Of a DNA stretch of 64,000 nucleotides, positions 11,260 through 22,619 are shown one piece after another (within the stretch, counting starts at the first letter, position 1; every line of letters begins with the position of its first letter). Source of the stretch: Raphanus sativus (taxonomy: Eukaryota > Streptophyta > Magnoliopsida > Brassicales > Brassicaceae). The stretch spans positions 13,618,293-13,682,292 of the forward strand of contig NC_079514.1 of assembly GCF_000801105.2 (NCBI RefSeq), written 5' to 3'. The notes below the pieces were generated by a model that made no database searches, was not told the DNA's origin, and was given only the letters and a program-made list of their open reading frames with translations. The position numbers and the translations under genes were made by a program.

Positions 11260-13804
11260 CACATGCATTTTTTTAAAACAAAACTAAAAAGGAAATTTAC
11301 GAAGTCATGAATTTTTCACCATTAACCACTTAAAATACTTAAGAAAAATCTTTTGATTTAAAAGAAAACTAATTATAACTAAATCTATAATGGTATCTAA
11401 ATCTCTATAATATTAAAAAATATCTAAAATATTATTCGAAAAGTCAATTTTCTATATGTCGCATTCACGTTAACTCTTATGGTGGTTGACTACGATGACA
11501 CCAATAATGAATTGAAAATATTACATATAATTACTAAACTAAAATTGATTTTCCTTTTTTTAAATAATTTCTGTTAATTATAAGTTTCCTTTTTAGTTAA
11601 TATGTAATTAAAAACATTTATAAATTAAAAAACGAATTTACAATAAAAACATATTTATATATAATGCGATTTCACAAAAAGGAAAGTTAACAAAAATAAT
11701 TTTGATATTATTTGAAGAATAAATATTTCCTTTAAAACATAATCTTAAGCAACATAAATATATTTCAAAGTAATAAAAGTATTTGCGTTATATCTATATA
11801 TTTTCTCAGATAATTACAAAAAGATTAGATAAACGAAGATATTTTCAGTTGAATAATAATATTTTATTATTACTGGTTTATTAATAATATTTTATAATTA
11901 GTGATTTATTAATAATATTTATAATTAGTATTATTTAAATAGTTTATTCATTATTATAATATTTTTGACTAATAATATTTTATAATTAAAGAAAAACTAA
12001 AAATGTCTATAAAAACATTTTATCTATATAAAATAATTTATCAAGAAAATAATTAAAAGAATTGGTATTTAGTTTTAAAATGTTAAATGATATTTTTGTG
12101 AAAACTAATTTTACCACAAGCATATTTTGAACAAATAATTACAATTTTTTTCTAAATAACATAATCCTAGATATTTTTCATGAACTAAACCTATTATATT
12201 TTCCACAATTAAAATATATATTTTACTTAATATTTAGTTTGCTTTTTTATGTTCTCTCTTTATATTTGTACAATCCAATATACCTATAATAAAAGTGCAT
12301 AAGAAAATCTGAACTATTATATTTAAGATTATTTAAAATAATTTTTAGTTTAGTTTTATAAATCTAAGGTATAATATACTTAGAATTTACAAAAATATTT
12401 TAGTTATTATAAATATAGATATGTGTTTATGAGCTTAAAAAAGTTATCAGTTATGTTCTTTTATGCAAGTTTATGCTAATCATTGCTTTATTCTTTTAAA
12501 TATTTTTAGAAAATCAACAAATAAAAAATTATTAGAAATATTACAAAAATATATATACACATTTAAGATTAAAAACTAAACTTTTACGATAAACAAAATC
12601 AATCTGATTTGGCTTAATAAAAATAAAAAACAATTATACTTTAATACAAAAGGAATATATGTCACCTATCCACAAAATGTGTAATTAGACTAATCAATTT
12701 TATTATATCTAAAATCAAAGGTAAAATAAAAAAAACATATTATTTTATAGTAATGTTTATTTATTTTTTATGCTTCAAACCATACCGACTTATTTATTTC
12801 AAAATATTATCGTTATTTTTATTTATGTATTTTGAATCGATAAATACCTAAGTTTATTTTTCTATTTGATTTTAAAAATAATATATATATATATATAATA
12901 TTATTCCTAGAATATATTACATGTTTATGAGAAAAACCGATCTAAATGAAATAACAAATTATTCAAAATTTTAATCTATTTAGTAAAAGAAATATTATGG
13001 TTGAATTCGAAGAATTTGATGTTATCTAATATACTAAAGTTATAATCACACTAGTCATATATTACATATACAAAATAACGTGTCTAACTAGAAAAATATA
13101 GTATTATTTATATAAATTATAAAATAATTGAAATTAAACTATTAATAAATTATTACATTATATTTACTTTATAAATATTTATATCCGTGTATGAACACTG
13201 GAAAATCACATAACATACACAGAAAAATCACATAGTTTTATAGTATTGTTAGAAACGATAAAAACTAATCTCTCTCGATATACATATGTGTGTGATTGTT
13301 ATTATATATCTTATTTTAACTCTAGCTAATGCATAAGAGTACTGTAAGATTTACACGACTCAGGCCACAAAACTCCTACATCATCAAGAACGCACACATT
13401 GAAATGATCCATCATACTATAAGATTCAGTTGCCAATCGCTTGACAAATGATAAACAGTGGGATAAAAAGGAGAGGAAAACAAAAATATGAGGGTTGCCA
13501 AAAAAAGGAAGTATTTCTGTAAAAAAGCTTATCAAAGAAGAAAAAAGGGACACACAGAACATAAGGAGAACAAAAAGATCATGTAAGAAGGATGGAGAGG
13601 GTAGTATATGAAGAGATCAATACAAAAGAGAACCATCTTGCTACCCCTACCCCAACAAGGTGTGCCCTTCTTACTCAACTTAAAATTTATTCATGTGAAC
13701 TCATTGGGCCTTCTAAGAAAACACTTGTAATATTAGTTCTTAGTCAAAATTACTAAACCCGAGCCTACAAGTGCATTTCTTGCGCTTTTGATTGAAGGGA
13801 GAAG
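11260..13804. other. Very AT-rich intergenic sequence
   Basis: Long runs of A/T with short TA repeats (for example about 12884-12898). A 78-codon minus-strand frame at 13326-13562 is less AT-rich but has no domain I recognise. No RNA gene seen. Confidence 0.5.
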
Positions 13805-13819
13805 GTCAAATTACTTCTT

Positions 13820-13838
13820 TTTTTTTTTGAACGACTAA
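13820..13838 (-). mobile_element. Micro-retroposon (19 bp) with 15-bp TSD
   Basis: GTCAAATTACTTCTT occurs at 13805-13819 and again at 13839-13853. Between them, on the minus strand, are ten bases ending GTTC and then nine As. Tail orientation and perfect flanking repeat fit a retroposon reduced to its last few bases. Confidence 0.6.
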
Positions 13839-13853
13839 GTCAAATTACTTCTT

Positions 13854-15945
13854 AAGATCTTGATTAATATATAACCTTGTTCGCTGTCTTTGGATGCTAC
13901 TGCATATTAAAAACTAAATATATTGGTATATTTATTAATTCGTTGCAATATGACCATTCATAATAACTGGTCAAGGAGATCGAAGCAATACTGATACACA
14001 CGTATACACAAGATAATCATTCTCATTTCCAATTTTATTTCATATACAGTCATATAGATATTGTTAGAAAAGCATATTTCCAAAAGAATATTCGACTTCT
14101 TTTTCATTTTTTCCATATTTTTTTGATGCGTGTGTTTACATGCCATCATTGGATAATGTTGATGTAACCTTGAATTTGTTCTTCCACTTTACGTTTATCC
14201 TTTCGTTATCCACCTTAAATATTTTTTATGAATATAGTTGAAACACTGTTTCATTCTTATTATTATTTGCATATCTGTATTAGATGGCTAATGGCCTATT
14301 ACTAAGTTAGAAAATTTTAATTATATTCCTAATATGTTACAAATGGTTTATATGTATGACATTATTTATAAATTATCGGCTATCAGAATTTCTCAAATGT
14401 CCTGGATGGGGTTTTGCATTACATCCATGCAAGTCCTATGGACCATTTCTATGTGTGGCCCACGTGATATGGGTCCCAACAGCTCTCTTTCTATCTTTAT
14501 CAAATTTGTTCACAACAGTTTGGAACAGTGTCCACTAGTTGACGCTAGATGTGGCGTTTAATCGCATCAAACTAATTCAAATGAAAAGATTTAGTTGAAG
14601 TTCAGGCAAGTTTTGCCAAAAACCAAACTGATTAAACCGAACTAACCGAATCAAATTTACCGGCCACCTTTGATCCTCTGAACATGTTTTTTGGTCATCG
14701 TTGTTTTAGTGCTTAGGTTAATCATAAGTTCTACCAAGATAAACATCTTATTTATTTTCTACTTAATCATAAACCTATATACAGAACCCTATTTACCACT
14801 AAACAAAAAAAAAGGCAACAGACTCAGGCTCCCACATTTTTCATCAGTATTTGGAGGTCCATGTTTTCAAAATACAGTAGTAGTTCAAGAGTATATACAC
14901 ATATTTAGAGGGAGCTCGATTGTTCATATATTATGTTCTTTACATTTTAGTTTGGTTCTTCTTAATAGATTTTTTTTTAAAAAAAAATTTAGTGTAATTA
15001 TAATTTCAATTATTTATATAATTGTTTTTGTGAAATTCATGTTTTTGAAACTTAGCCTTAGGGCCCTAAAAGTGTAGAAACATCATTGTATACCTCTGAA
15101 TATCCATTAAAATCTTATATCGTATTTTGTACATGTACAAATCCTGATTTCAACTTAACCGAACTGAGCCTAATGACTTGTTACAGATCAAATATAATTT
15201 TACAAAACCAAACTCTAAAAAACCCCCAAGAAACCAAAATATTCTAAATATTTTCTCAGAATTCTAAAACACAACTTCAGAAAGAGACAAACTCTATTTT
15301 CTAAAATCAAGTTCTAGACCTGAAAATGATAATATTTCAAAAGCATATTTATTGATTTAGATTTCTTCTTTGGATTTTTCCCTTAAATATTCCTAAATTA
15401 TACAACTATCATTTGATTAATCTATTTATATAATGAGTACTGACTTGATACATAAAAGTATACAAACACAAATATTTACCACTAACTACTTTAATAACAA
15501 TTAGATTTTGATCCACACTTTAAAAGAATGAATATTCTTTTAGCCATCTTAATAAAATTTGATTGATTTTATAACTTTTATTGGAAAATAAATAATTTTA
15601 AAGTTGTTATATTTGTGTTTCAAAAAAATGTTCTATAAAAAGTGTTTGGAAATGAAAGTTCAAATTAATATTTGTTTTTTTAAACAGTGTTTTATCTAGA
15701 TTCTTTCAAATTTATTAAAAATGATATTCAAATTAAATGAAAAATATAGTTTACATAAAAATTAAAATGATTACATTGACAAAATATGGAAAATATTTTG
15801 TTAGTTTAAATAAATAATATTTATATTAAAATTAAATGTTAATGGTATAACATTGTAAATAGTTTTGAAAGTAAAAGCAGAATCTAGTAGGTATTATTTT
15901 TTAGTAGCATAGATGAAATTGTTTTCATCCATAACCTGATGTTCA
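13854..15945. other. No gene recognised
   Basis: AT-rich sequence with several short open frames (for example 14334-14561 and 14691-15077) that show no domain, biased codon use or splice-compatible neighbours. Treated as intergenic. Confidence 0.5.
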
Positions 15946-15959
15946 TAACACTTTAATAT

Positions 15960-15976
15960 TTCTTTTTTTTGTCAAC
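15960..15976 (-). mobile_element. Micro-retroposon (17 bp) with 14-bp TSD
   Basis: TAACACTTTAATAT occurs at 15946-15959 and 15977-15990. The insert reads GTTGAC plus an A-run on the minus strand. Its right TSD copy directly abuts the TSD of the next retroposon (15991), so two insertions hit one spot. Confidence 0.6.
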
Positions 15977-16006
15977 TAACACTTTAATATATCTAGGTCA
16001 AGGTAA

Positions 16007-16795
16007 AAAAAAAGAAAGGAACTTAAGCTTTCTCTCTCCTGAGCAACCTCTATTTTCTCTTTTAAAGTCATTGTCTTTTCCCGATCTCAGTTTCCGACTG
16101 ATGACAGTGGGCTTCCATAGACACGTCGTCGGTCGGGATTCACGGTTTTTCTCTAGTTTCTCCTCTTTACGGTTACGCATCTTCTCAAAGTCGTCTGTCA
16201 TTTTTGGCTCTGGCATGGATGGCTCCGACGGGGCTGCATGTCCGGCTTTGCTTCCTATGCTGCACCTTCCTCGTGGTGGGCGATCTGCTTTAACTCCAAA
16301 GTTGTGCTGTTTTTTTCGGTGGTCGTCGGCTATCGTATCCTTAGATCTTCTCGAGCGGTATCAAGTCTTCGTTATTGTGTTTGGTGGTCGGGTTTGGATG
16401 AGATCTCGAGTATCATCGATGAAGCTCTCCAAAGTTCAGATGTACGGGTTGTAGTTACTGAATCTCTTTAACTTCCGATATTGTTGTTGGGGATGAGTTT
16501 CGGTGGTCGTGGTCATTTCCCGGATGATTCCGGTGGTGAAATGGGGTGTCTAGGGGTTTCGGCGGCGAGTTCAAACCGAAAGAAATGATGACATTTTAAC
16601 CATTCGACACGCGTCTTTTCTTTAGACCGTGTCTCATACGTGTAGGGTGATGGATGAGATTGGATCATTATCTTTTTTTGGGTTTGGAACTAGTTATGTG
16701 TTGCTATATAGTACGTGGACTGGCCTTTTGGGCTTTGTATGTTTTTCCTTTGGCCTTCAAAACTTTAATAAACTATGATTGCAAAAAAAAAAAAA
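16007..16795 (+). mobile_element. Poly(A) retroposon of unknown family, with 16-bp TSD
   Basis: The TSD is ATCTAGGTC(A/G)AGGTAA at 15991-16006 and 16796-16811, with one mismatch. The 789-bp insert ends in AATAAA-like sequence (TTTAATAAACTATG), a short spacer and about 14 As. It is much less AT-rich than its surroundings and has two overlapping open frames (15969-16454 and 16238-16471) without a recognised domain. It could be a LINE 5' region or a processed transcript. No RT or tRNA-like box was seen. Confidence 0.7.
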
Positions 16796-16843
16796 ATCTA
16801 GGTCGAGGTAACAAACTTTTATGTGAATTTGAGCTACTACTAA

Positions 16844-18231
16844 GACCATGTTTATCGCGGTCTCTTAAGGCCCATATTTAGTGTTTTTAGCTTTAAAAAA
16901 AAAAGAAAATTGCTTAATTAAACAAGAGACGTAGTTTGATGAAGATACACAAAAGACGGGTTTTTGGGACACGCGTCACACATTCACGTTTCTTTTCTCT
17001 CTCTCGACCGATGCTCTTCTCTCCTTCCCTCTCGACTCCTCGACGAAACCGACTGTCTCTGGTCATCTCTCCTCGAATCTTGTCTCTGTTTGATGGGGCT
17101 CAGATTCGCTTGGTGCAGTTCGGGACTGATTGGCTGACACAACCACATAGGTACTTTTGCCTTATTGGTTTGTAAGCAAGGATTGGCTCCCGCCTTGCAT
17201 CAACTGAATCGGAGCCTCCGATGGTGAAACGAGTCCAATTAGATCTGGAGAACAGTTTGATTCAAGTTCTAGGGTTTGGATTCTTACAATCTTCATATGA
17301 TTTGATTTCTAAAGGTAGATAACCAGGATAAAAGGTAATTGGTTTATGGAAATCTTCTGGCTTTTTTTCTTTAAATTGTTGATTTAAGTTAAAATCATTA
17401 ATAAAAACGTATGTGATATGAAGAAAAAACGGTTTGACAAATCCACTGTATGATATGAAGAAGATAGAGATCTCGTTACATGAGCAATCTCTTGTCTTGA
17501 TTTTCTCTAAGAAGGTTCATCTATATTTTGATTTAGCTTCTTGATGAAATCAATGTTTATCTCTAGTCTTATTGTAGTAGAAACGCATGTATAGAGATGT
17601 CCACTTCCATCTCTTTATTTCAAGACAGCTAGCTACACTTCCACTTCCATCTCTCACATGTATTTTTTTCTGCTTCTTATGGTTGTCACATGTTTATGTC
17701 TTGTAATAGGAGCATTGACTTGGGTTTGCAGAGATGATTAATGGTTCTGCTTTGTTTTTTCTTTTGGTTTTGTTAATGGGATCATCGGAGATGGGTTGCA
17801 GAGAAACTGGGTCCTGACTTTGCAGGAAAGGAACTTGACTTAGTCACATAGGCCGGTTGGTGATTGCAAGAACTTGTTTAAAGCATTCACTATGTTTGTT
17901 ATCTTCTTTGCTTTATGTTGGGAAACAATCTGCAGTGGGCACTACAAGCATTAGGTGGATGGGAGAATGAGCTTGATTACTGCCAAGAGCTCCTTGAAGC
18001 TGACGTCTTTAACAACTTTGCATGGAATCAGGTAAATATGATTCATCAGTACACAATTTTGCTAGATTGTGTTTCCCAAATTTTTTTTCAAGAACTCATA
18101 AATAAAAGACTTGCATTGGAGGCTTTAAAATGTTGGGTCTCTTAAATATGTCTCTTGACCTCACATTTATTACTAATACTATTAAAAAAATATCAAGAGA
18201 CCCATTTTGGGTCTTTGGGATAATCATGCTC
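16844..18231 (+). mobile_element. TIR element (PIF/Harbinger-like ends) carrying a host exon
   Basis: Left tip GACCATGTTTATCGCGGTCT and the inverted right tip GAGCATGATTATCCCAAAGA match at 12 of the first 14 bases. TAA flanks both sides (16841-16843, 18232-18234), the TWA target typical of PIF/Harbinger. Subterminal GGGTCTCTT motifs recur near the right end. There is no transposase frame. The interior holds an intact-looking exon of a farnesyltransferase alpha-subunit gene (17936-18031) and other less AT-rich sequence at 16970-17330 that could also be captured but is not identified. A 3-bp TSD is weak evidence, so the superfamily is tentative. Confidence 0.5.
17936..18031 (+). pseudogene. FTA-like fragment: Captured exon of protein farnesyl/geranylgeranyltransferase alpha subunit
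   Basis: The 96 nt encode 32 residues including [25 protein letters not shown] and AWNQ, a signature of the prenyltransferase alpha-subunit repeat (W..R/L ..LGGW..EL.Y...LLE.D..NNSAWN). It still has a splice acceptor (CTGCAG before it) and donor (CAG|GTAAAT after it). The normally conserved NNS is NNF here. No other exon of the gene is near, and it sits inside a TIR element. I read it as a transposon-captured fragment, not a gene. Confidence 0.75.
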
Positions 18232-18568
18232 TAAAACTTTATATCCCACCGAAATATAATATGGCTGCATGATAATGAATACTGTTCATAGAATACAACA
18301 GGAAATACAAAAAAACACCTCATCACAAATCTACTTATCTTAAATTTATTTGACTCAATAGCTATCTTTATTTTTATATAAAGAATTATAAAAAAATTCT
18401 TTTGTCAAAAAATCATGTCATCTTAATCTTATTATTCGTGGGGTTCCCTACCTGTTTACTAAAGAAATTAAAAAAGAAAAGAGAAGACTATGGCTTACGT
18501 AACTAATGGGTCCACCGAATGACAATCATACCCTTCGCTATTCTCTCTTCTTACATTTCATAAATCGC

Positions 18569-18576
18569 TATAAATA
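18569..18576 (+). promoter_or_regulatory. TATA box of the PB1-domain gene
   Basis: TATAAATA lies 121 bp before the ATG at 18697, followed by a CT-rich leader (about 18647-18681) typical of plant 5' UTRs. The rest of 18235-18568 is AT-rich with no feature. Confidence 0.55.
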
Positions 18577-18696
18577 CGGTCTTAACGTTACTCATCCCTT
18601 GGCTTGCAGAGACAAACCTACTAGAAGAATCCTTTACTCTTCTTCTTCTACAAATCTCTCTCTCTCTGTCTCTCTCTCTCTAGTAGACTAGTAGTT

Positions 18697-19341
18697 ATGG
18701 TGACCAACTCCACAATCAAATTTCTCTGTAGCTACGGCGGGAAAATTTTACCTCGTTATCCCGACGGCAAACTCCGTTATAACGGCGGTCACACCCGCGT
18801 CCTCGCCGTTCCCCGCTCCGTCTTATTTTCCGGTTAGTTCCCGCTCTTATTTGATTTTTTTATTTTTAAAAACGATTCTGTGGAGAGAGAAACTAAGGAA
18901 GCGCGTGTCATGCGTGTAACAGAGCTAGCGTCTAAGATGGCGGAGATGTGCGGTGGATCCACCGTCACCATACGGTGTCAGCTTCCTACGGAAGATCTCG
19001 ACGCGCTCGTGTCCGTCACGTGCGACGAAGATCTAGCGAATCTAATCGAAGAGTACGACCTCGTTTCCTCCTCAATGAAGATCAGAGTCTTCCTAAACCC
19101 GCCGAGATCCGTTAAATCATCGACGATCTCGCCTCCTCCGTTGGCTCTGCCGTCGTCATCATCTTCCACCACTTCCTCTAACTCATCGAGTCCTAGATCT
19201 CCGTCGCTTTCGAAACCACCGCTACCTCCGTCGCCGCCGAGGTTAACGACGACGGCGAAGAATCAGTGCTACGGTTGCTACGTCCACCACCGTAGTTCGA
19301 GGAATATGTACCTCGTCCACAACGGCAATCACTGGCAATAA
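18697..19341 (+). CDS. PB1 (octicosapeptide/Phox/Bem1p) domain protein
   Basis: Two exons, 18697-18832 and 18923-19341, joined by a 90-bp GT-AG intron whose splice restores the domain (PRSVLFS then ELASKMAEMCGG). The product is 184 aa. The PB1 domain covers about residues 8-100: it starts KFLCSYGGKILPRYPDGKL, with the basic-cluster lysine and RY, and has the acidic segment LVSVTCDEDLANLIEEYD, so both interaction faces may be present. The second half is a Ser/Pro-rich low-complexity tail ending near RNMYLVHNGNHWQ. PB1 proteins pair with other PB1 proteins; this one has no kinase or transcription-factor domain and its role is unknown. Gene order suggests the At3g26510 orthologue. Confidence 0.85.
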
Positions 19342-21079
19342 CCCCAAGCCACCAATCAGATTAATAAAAAAACAAAAATATATATGAAAAATCGAATCTA
19401 TATACTTGAAAGAAAAATCTTCTTGATATAAGTGTAAAAGAAAGAGAGATATAAAGGTGTACGTTATCTCTCTGTGACGATGACCCTCGCCATTAATGAA
19501 ATCATCCTAAAAGCTTTTCTTTTGTCTTGGGGGTGAGTTGGTTTCATTCCTTCTTTTGTTTTCCAATTGCTTCCGGTTATCGGTACTCCGGTTTTGGTGA
19601 ACTCGTGGCCGTTCCGACATATGTCATCCCTACCTTATCTACTCTTCCGTTGCATTATTCTGTTTTGTTGCACCGTCACCGTTTAGCGGTTGTCATTACA
19701 CCTGTTGTCCGTTTCTGTGAATTACTTTTTTTTTTAAAACGAACACTTTTTCTTTAAGGTTTTTCTTTTTATGGTTTACTTTTATTTAATATTTTTTAAA
19801 TTTTTTTTTATTTCTCGAGTTTTCCCACTTGCTTTTTTGTGTGGTTTATTTTTTCAAAAATGTTTTGTTGGTATATTATAATTTCTGTTGAACTAACATC
19901 TTTAATCACCCTTTTTCATCTGCAGGCAATCTTCTAAAAAAAGTTCAAGCCAAAGGCGTAACCAGTATACTCGTTTATGGTATGTGTTCAATTTTTAATT
20001 TTCATTGTTTAGATTATTTTAACTAAGAGGTATGTATTCTGACGTTTGTATTTTCTCTGATTGCTTTTTTATGGGGTAGATGAAATTCGGAAAATGGGGA
20101 TAAGCTTGAGAGAAGACAAAATAATGTTTGGGAATAAAAAGAAGAAGAGGTGATAATGAATGATGATAAGATTCGATTTTTTAATTAAAATGGGTCCCGA
20201 AATACAGCTGGTGCGGAGAAGGAAGTATAATACTAGTTTCGGAAAATAATGTTTCAATGGATTTAGGTTGAGTGGGAGAGGAGAAGACACCAAGTACGAT
20301 TTAAATTGAGGCGTGAATAATGATGACCTAAAAACAGGGACGTGAACTTGTAGATATTTTTAAGGCAATGAATCTATTTACTTAACTACTTGAGATGGAC
20401 GTACTATTAGGCATTGTTTAGGAGCTATAACGAGGTGGAAATAAATTAGGCTGTATAACACCAAATTAGGCACCTTATTCTACAGAATATAGTGGAATGA
20501 TGACTGCAACGATGGATGGATAATCGCTAAACATACTTTCAAAGACATTCTTAAACTTCAGGCGGCGGTTATGCTATAAAAGAAACTATAAAACAAAAGG
20601 AGAAAGACTACAGAAACCATAAGCATTTGCTTGGATGGACTGTAATGTAAACTAAGTGGTTTAACTTAACCACTCAATTACACAAGCCAACATTCAATAG
20701 AATCAAATATAAGGTGGACCGGATTGATCTTGATCATTCCAAAAACATGGCTGTTTGACTTTATCATCATGGAATCATATTAAATTCTTTGGTCCACTTC
20801 GACACTTTCAACTAACTTTAACTTCTGATCACAGACATGAAACATCAAACTCAATATGCTTGACTTGTTCAGCATTGAATCTTTTTTTCTAACTTCCCTT
20901 TATTTAAACCTCTCTAATATTCGATTAGTTTGAACGAAAATCACAAAACCATGGATCAAAATCTTGATAAATCCCCAAAATTTGAAATCATCTGACATGG
21001 TTGATTACTCCACCATGAACTTGCTTAATATGTGCAGTTTAACATTTCATTTGTTTTGTTCTGAAGCTGTTTATAAAAC
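19342..21079. other. 3' flank of the PB1 gene and intergenic sequence
   Basis: T-rich sequence to about 19920, then AT-rich DNA. No domain-bearing frame seen. The 3' UTR of the PB1 gene probably ends within the first few hundred bases. Confidence 0.5.
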
Positions 21080-22275
21080 GTTTTTTACAGTTTATATACC
21101 TGATGCAATCTTGAAAATGAAGAATCTTGAGAAGTGTTTGATGTTTCTTAAACTTTCTTGAATCTCTTCCTGAGTCTATATGAATGTTTCTTAGCCTTAG
21201 GATTCTTAAGTGACTGCCCACAATCTAACCGAACTCCCTGAAAGCATAGCACATTGCAGGTTTGGTTCTTGTCTTTTATTGTAAATGTTTGAAAATTGTT
21301 TTACTTTTGTGCTTAACATTTCAAAGATTTTGTTTGGGAATCTATACTTTACCTACAAACATCGGACATGGATCACAGAGTCTGGAGAGATTATCAATCC
21401 AGCTGAAGAAACACCGTTACTTTCCAGCTTCAATAAGCGAAATGTATTCCTTGAAGTATCTTGACTAACATATAAACGAGATCAAAATGGGATTCCAAAT
21501 TCCATCGGGAGAATAACAATCATGTGTAACAATACAAGTTTCTACAGTTTTGATGAAACACAAGTATTTTATAAGAGTATTGGATCAATACTTAATTTTC
21601 ATTTAGTTTTAAATTTCAATTTTAGGAAACTTAACATAGTATTAAAGTCTTAAATCTAATTACTCTGTTTTTGGACTTTTTTTTTTTGAAACACAAACTT
21701 TCATTCATTCAAACTTAGCTAGAGGTCAAAGGTGCCTCTGTTTCAACATGATATGTTTAGTCAGTCCATCGGCTTCTTTGTTTTTGTCTCTCGAAATACA
21801 AATAAAGAGATGAAATCAAAATTACAAGCATAATTCAGAATATCTGCAACTACTCCATATATCTCTGGTATGGTGCTGCCTTTGTTGGACCTCAGAATCA
21901 TGAGATAAAAGATCAATGGCTAAAACAGTCATTATCTCGAGGTAGAATATTGGATTAGTAAAGATTAATGGATTGAGCTTAAAGCTCTAAAGATTATGTG
22001 ATTCTTATTTTTGAAGCTTGATGTTTCCATAGGACATAACTAATATATAATAGATTTGAACCAATACATTAATTGTCGATTAACTTGGCGGAAGTCCATG
22101 TAACTTAACTAAAAAGAGAGGATCCGTTTTGAGGCTGAGCGATATGGAGATGAACCTGGCTGTCTCTCATGGGGAAACCTCCATGGTTACTAATTTTGTT
22201 TCTGGTCTGATTTAGACCATTGGATTTGGGGGAGAACTAGGTGATGGTGGAGATAAGAAGCCTGGAAAAAATCGC
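21080..22275 (+). pseudogene. PIRL2-like relic: Decayed PIRL-type leucine-rich-repeat gene
   Basis: Fragments in order recall plant intracellular Ras-group LRR proteins: YIPDAILKMKNLEK (about 21095-21135), NLTELPESIAHC (about 21220-21258), TLPTNIGHGSQSLERLSIQL with YFPASISEMYSLKYLD (about 21347-21468), then a C-terminal part FEAERYGDEPGCLSWG and TSMVTNFVSG..TIGFGG..GDGGDKKPG (about 22125-22270). Stops follow SLKYLD and interrupt the tail, frames shift, and much of the LRR array is gone. A LINE fragment lies between the two parts. Position between the PB1 gene and the NPH3 gene matches At3g26500 (PIRL2). Confidence 0.75.
21675..21960 (-). mobile_element. 3' end of a LINE inserted in the PIRL relic
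   Basis: Read on the minus strand it ends in a poly(A) (T-run at about 21679-21690). Before it is an RNase H-like tail: IPEIYGVVADILNYACNFDF, then RETK and, in another frame, KEADGLTKHIMLKQRHL. These match the C-terminal RNase H region of Brassicaceae LINEs. It is strongly 5'-truncated; the 5' boundary is not clear and no TSD was found. Confidence 0.6.
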
Positions 22276-22619
22276 ATCTCACCAAATCTGAGTTCTGCTC
22301 AAGTTTTTCTTCTACTAGTTTTCCGATGGACTACTTGTAAACACATCATGACCTTGTTTATACCGTATTGTGCAAGTTTGTGACAGGAGAATATTTTTTT
22401 TTGAACTTAAAGAATAATATCTTTCTCTCAAACACTTCTCTCCTTTCTCGAAATTAATTAAAAACTGATGTACATTTTTCTTTATTATTCGGTATACAAT
22501 GTGGTAGTATGACAAATGAATATTTCCAGAATCAAACAAGCTTCAAAGAGACAATGAAAACACTTGACTTGAGCGACAAGAAACCAGTAGAGCAAAAAAT
22601 CTCCCACCATCTTTTCTTT
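22276..22619. other. Intergenic, 3' flank of the NPH3 gene
   Basis: Mixed sequence between the PIRL relic and the NPH3 stop codon, probably including the NPH3 3' UTR. No separate gene seen. Confidence 0.5.

Noticed and set aside
13326..13562. Possible small gene on the minus strand
   Set aside because: Less AT-rich than its surroundings and open for 78 codons, but no domain, no splice-compatible neighbour and no recognised relative.
15969..16471. Overlapping frames at 15969-16471 as a new gene
   Set aside because: They start in or near the TSD and lie in a poly(A)-tailed retroposon; no domain recognised.
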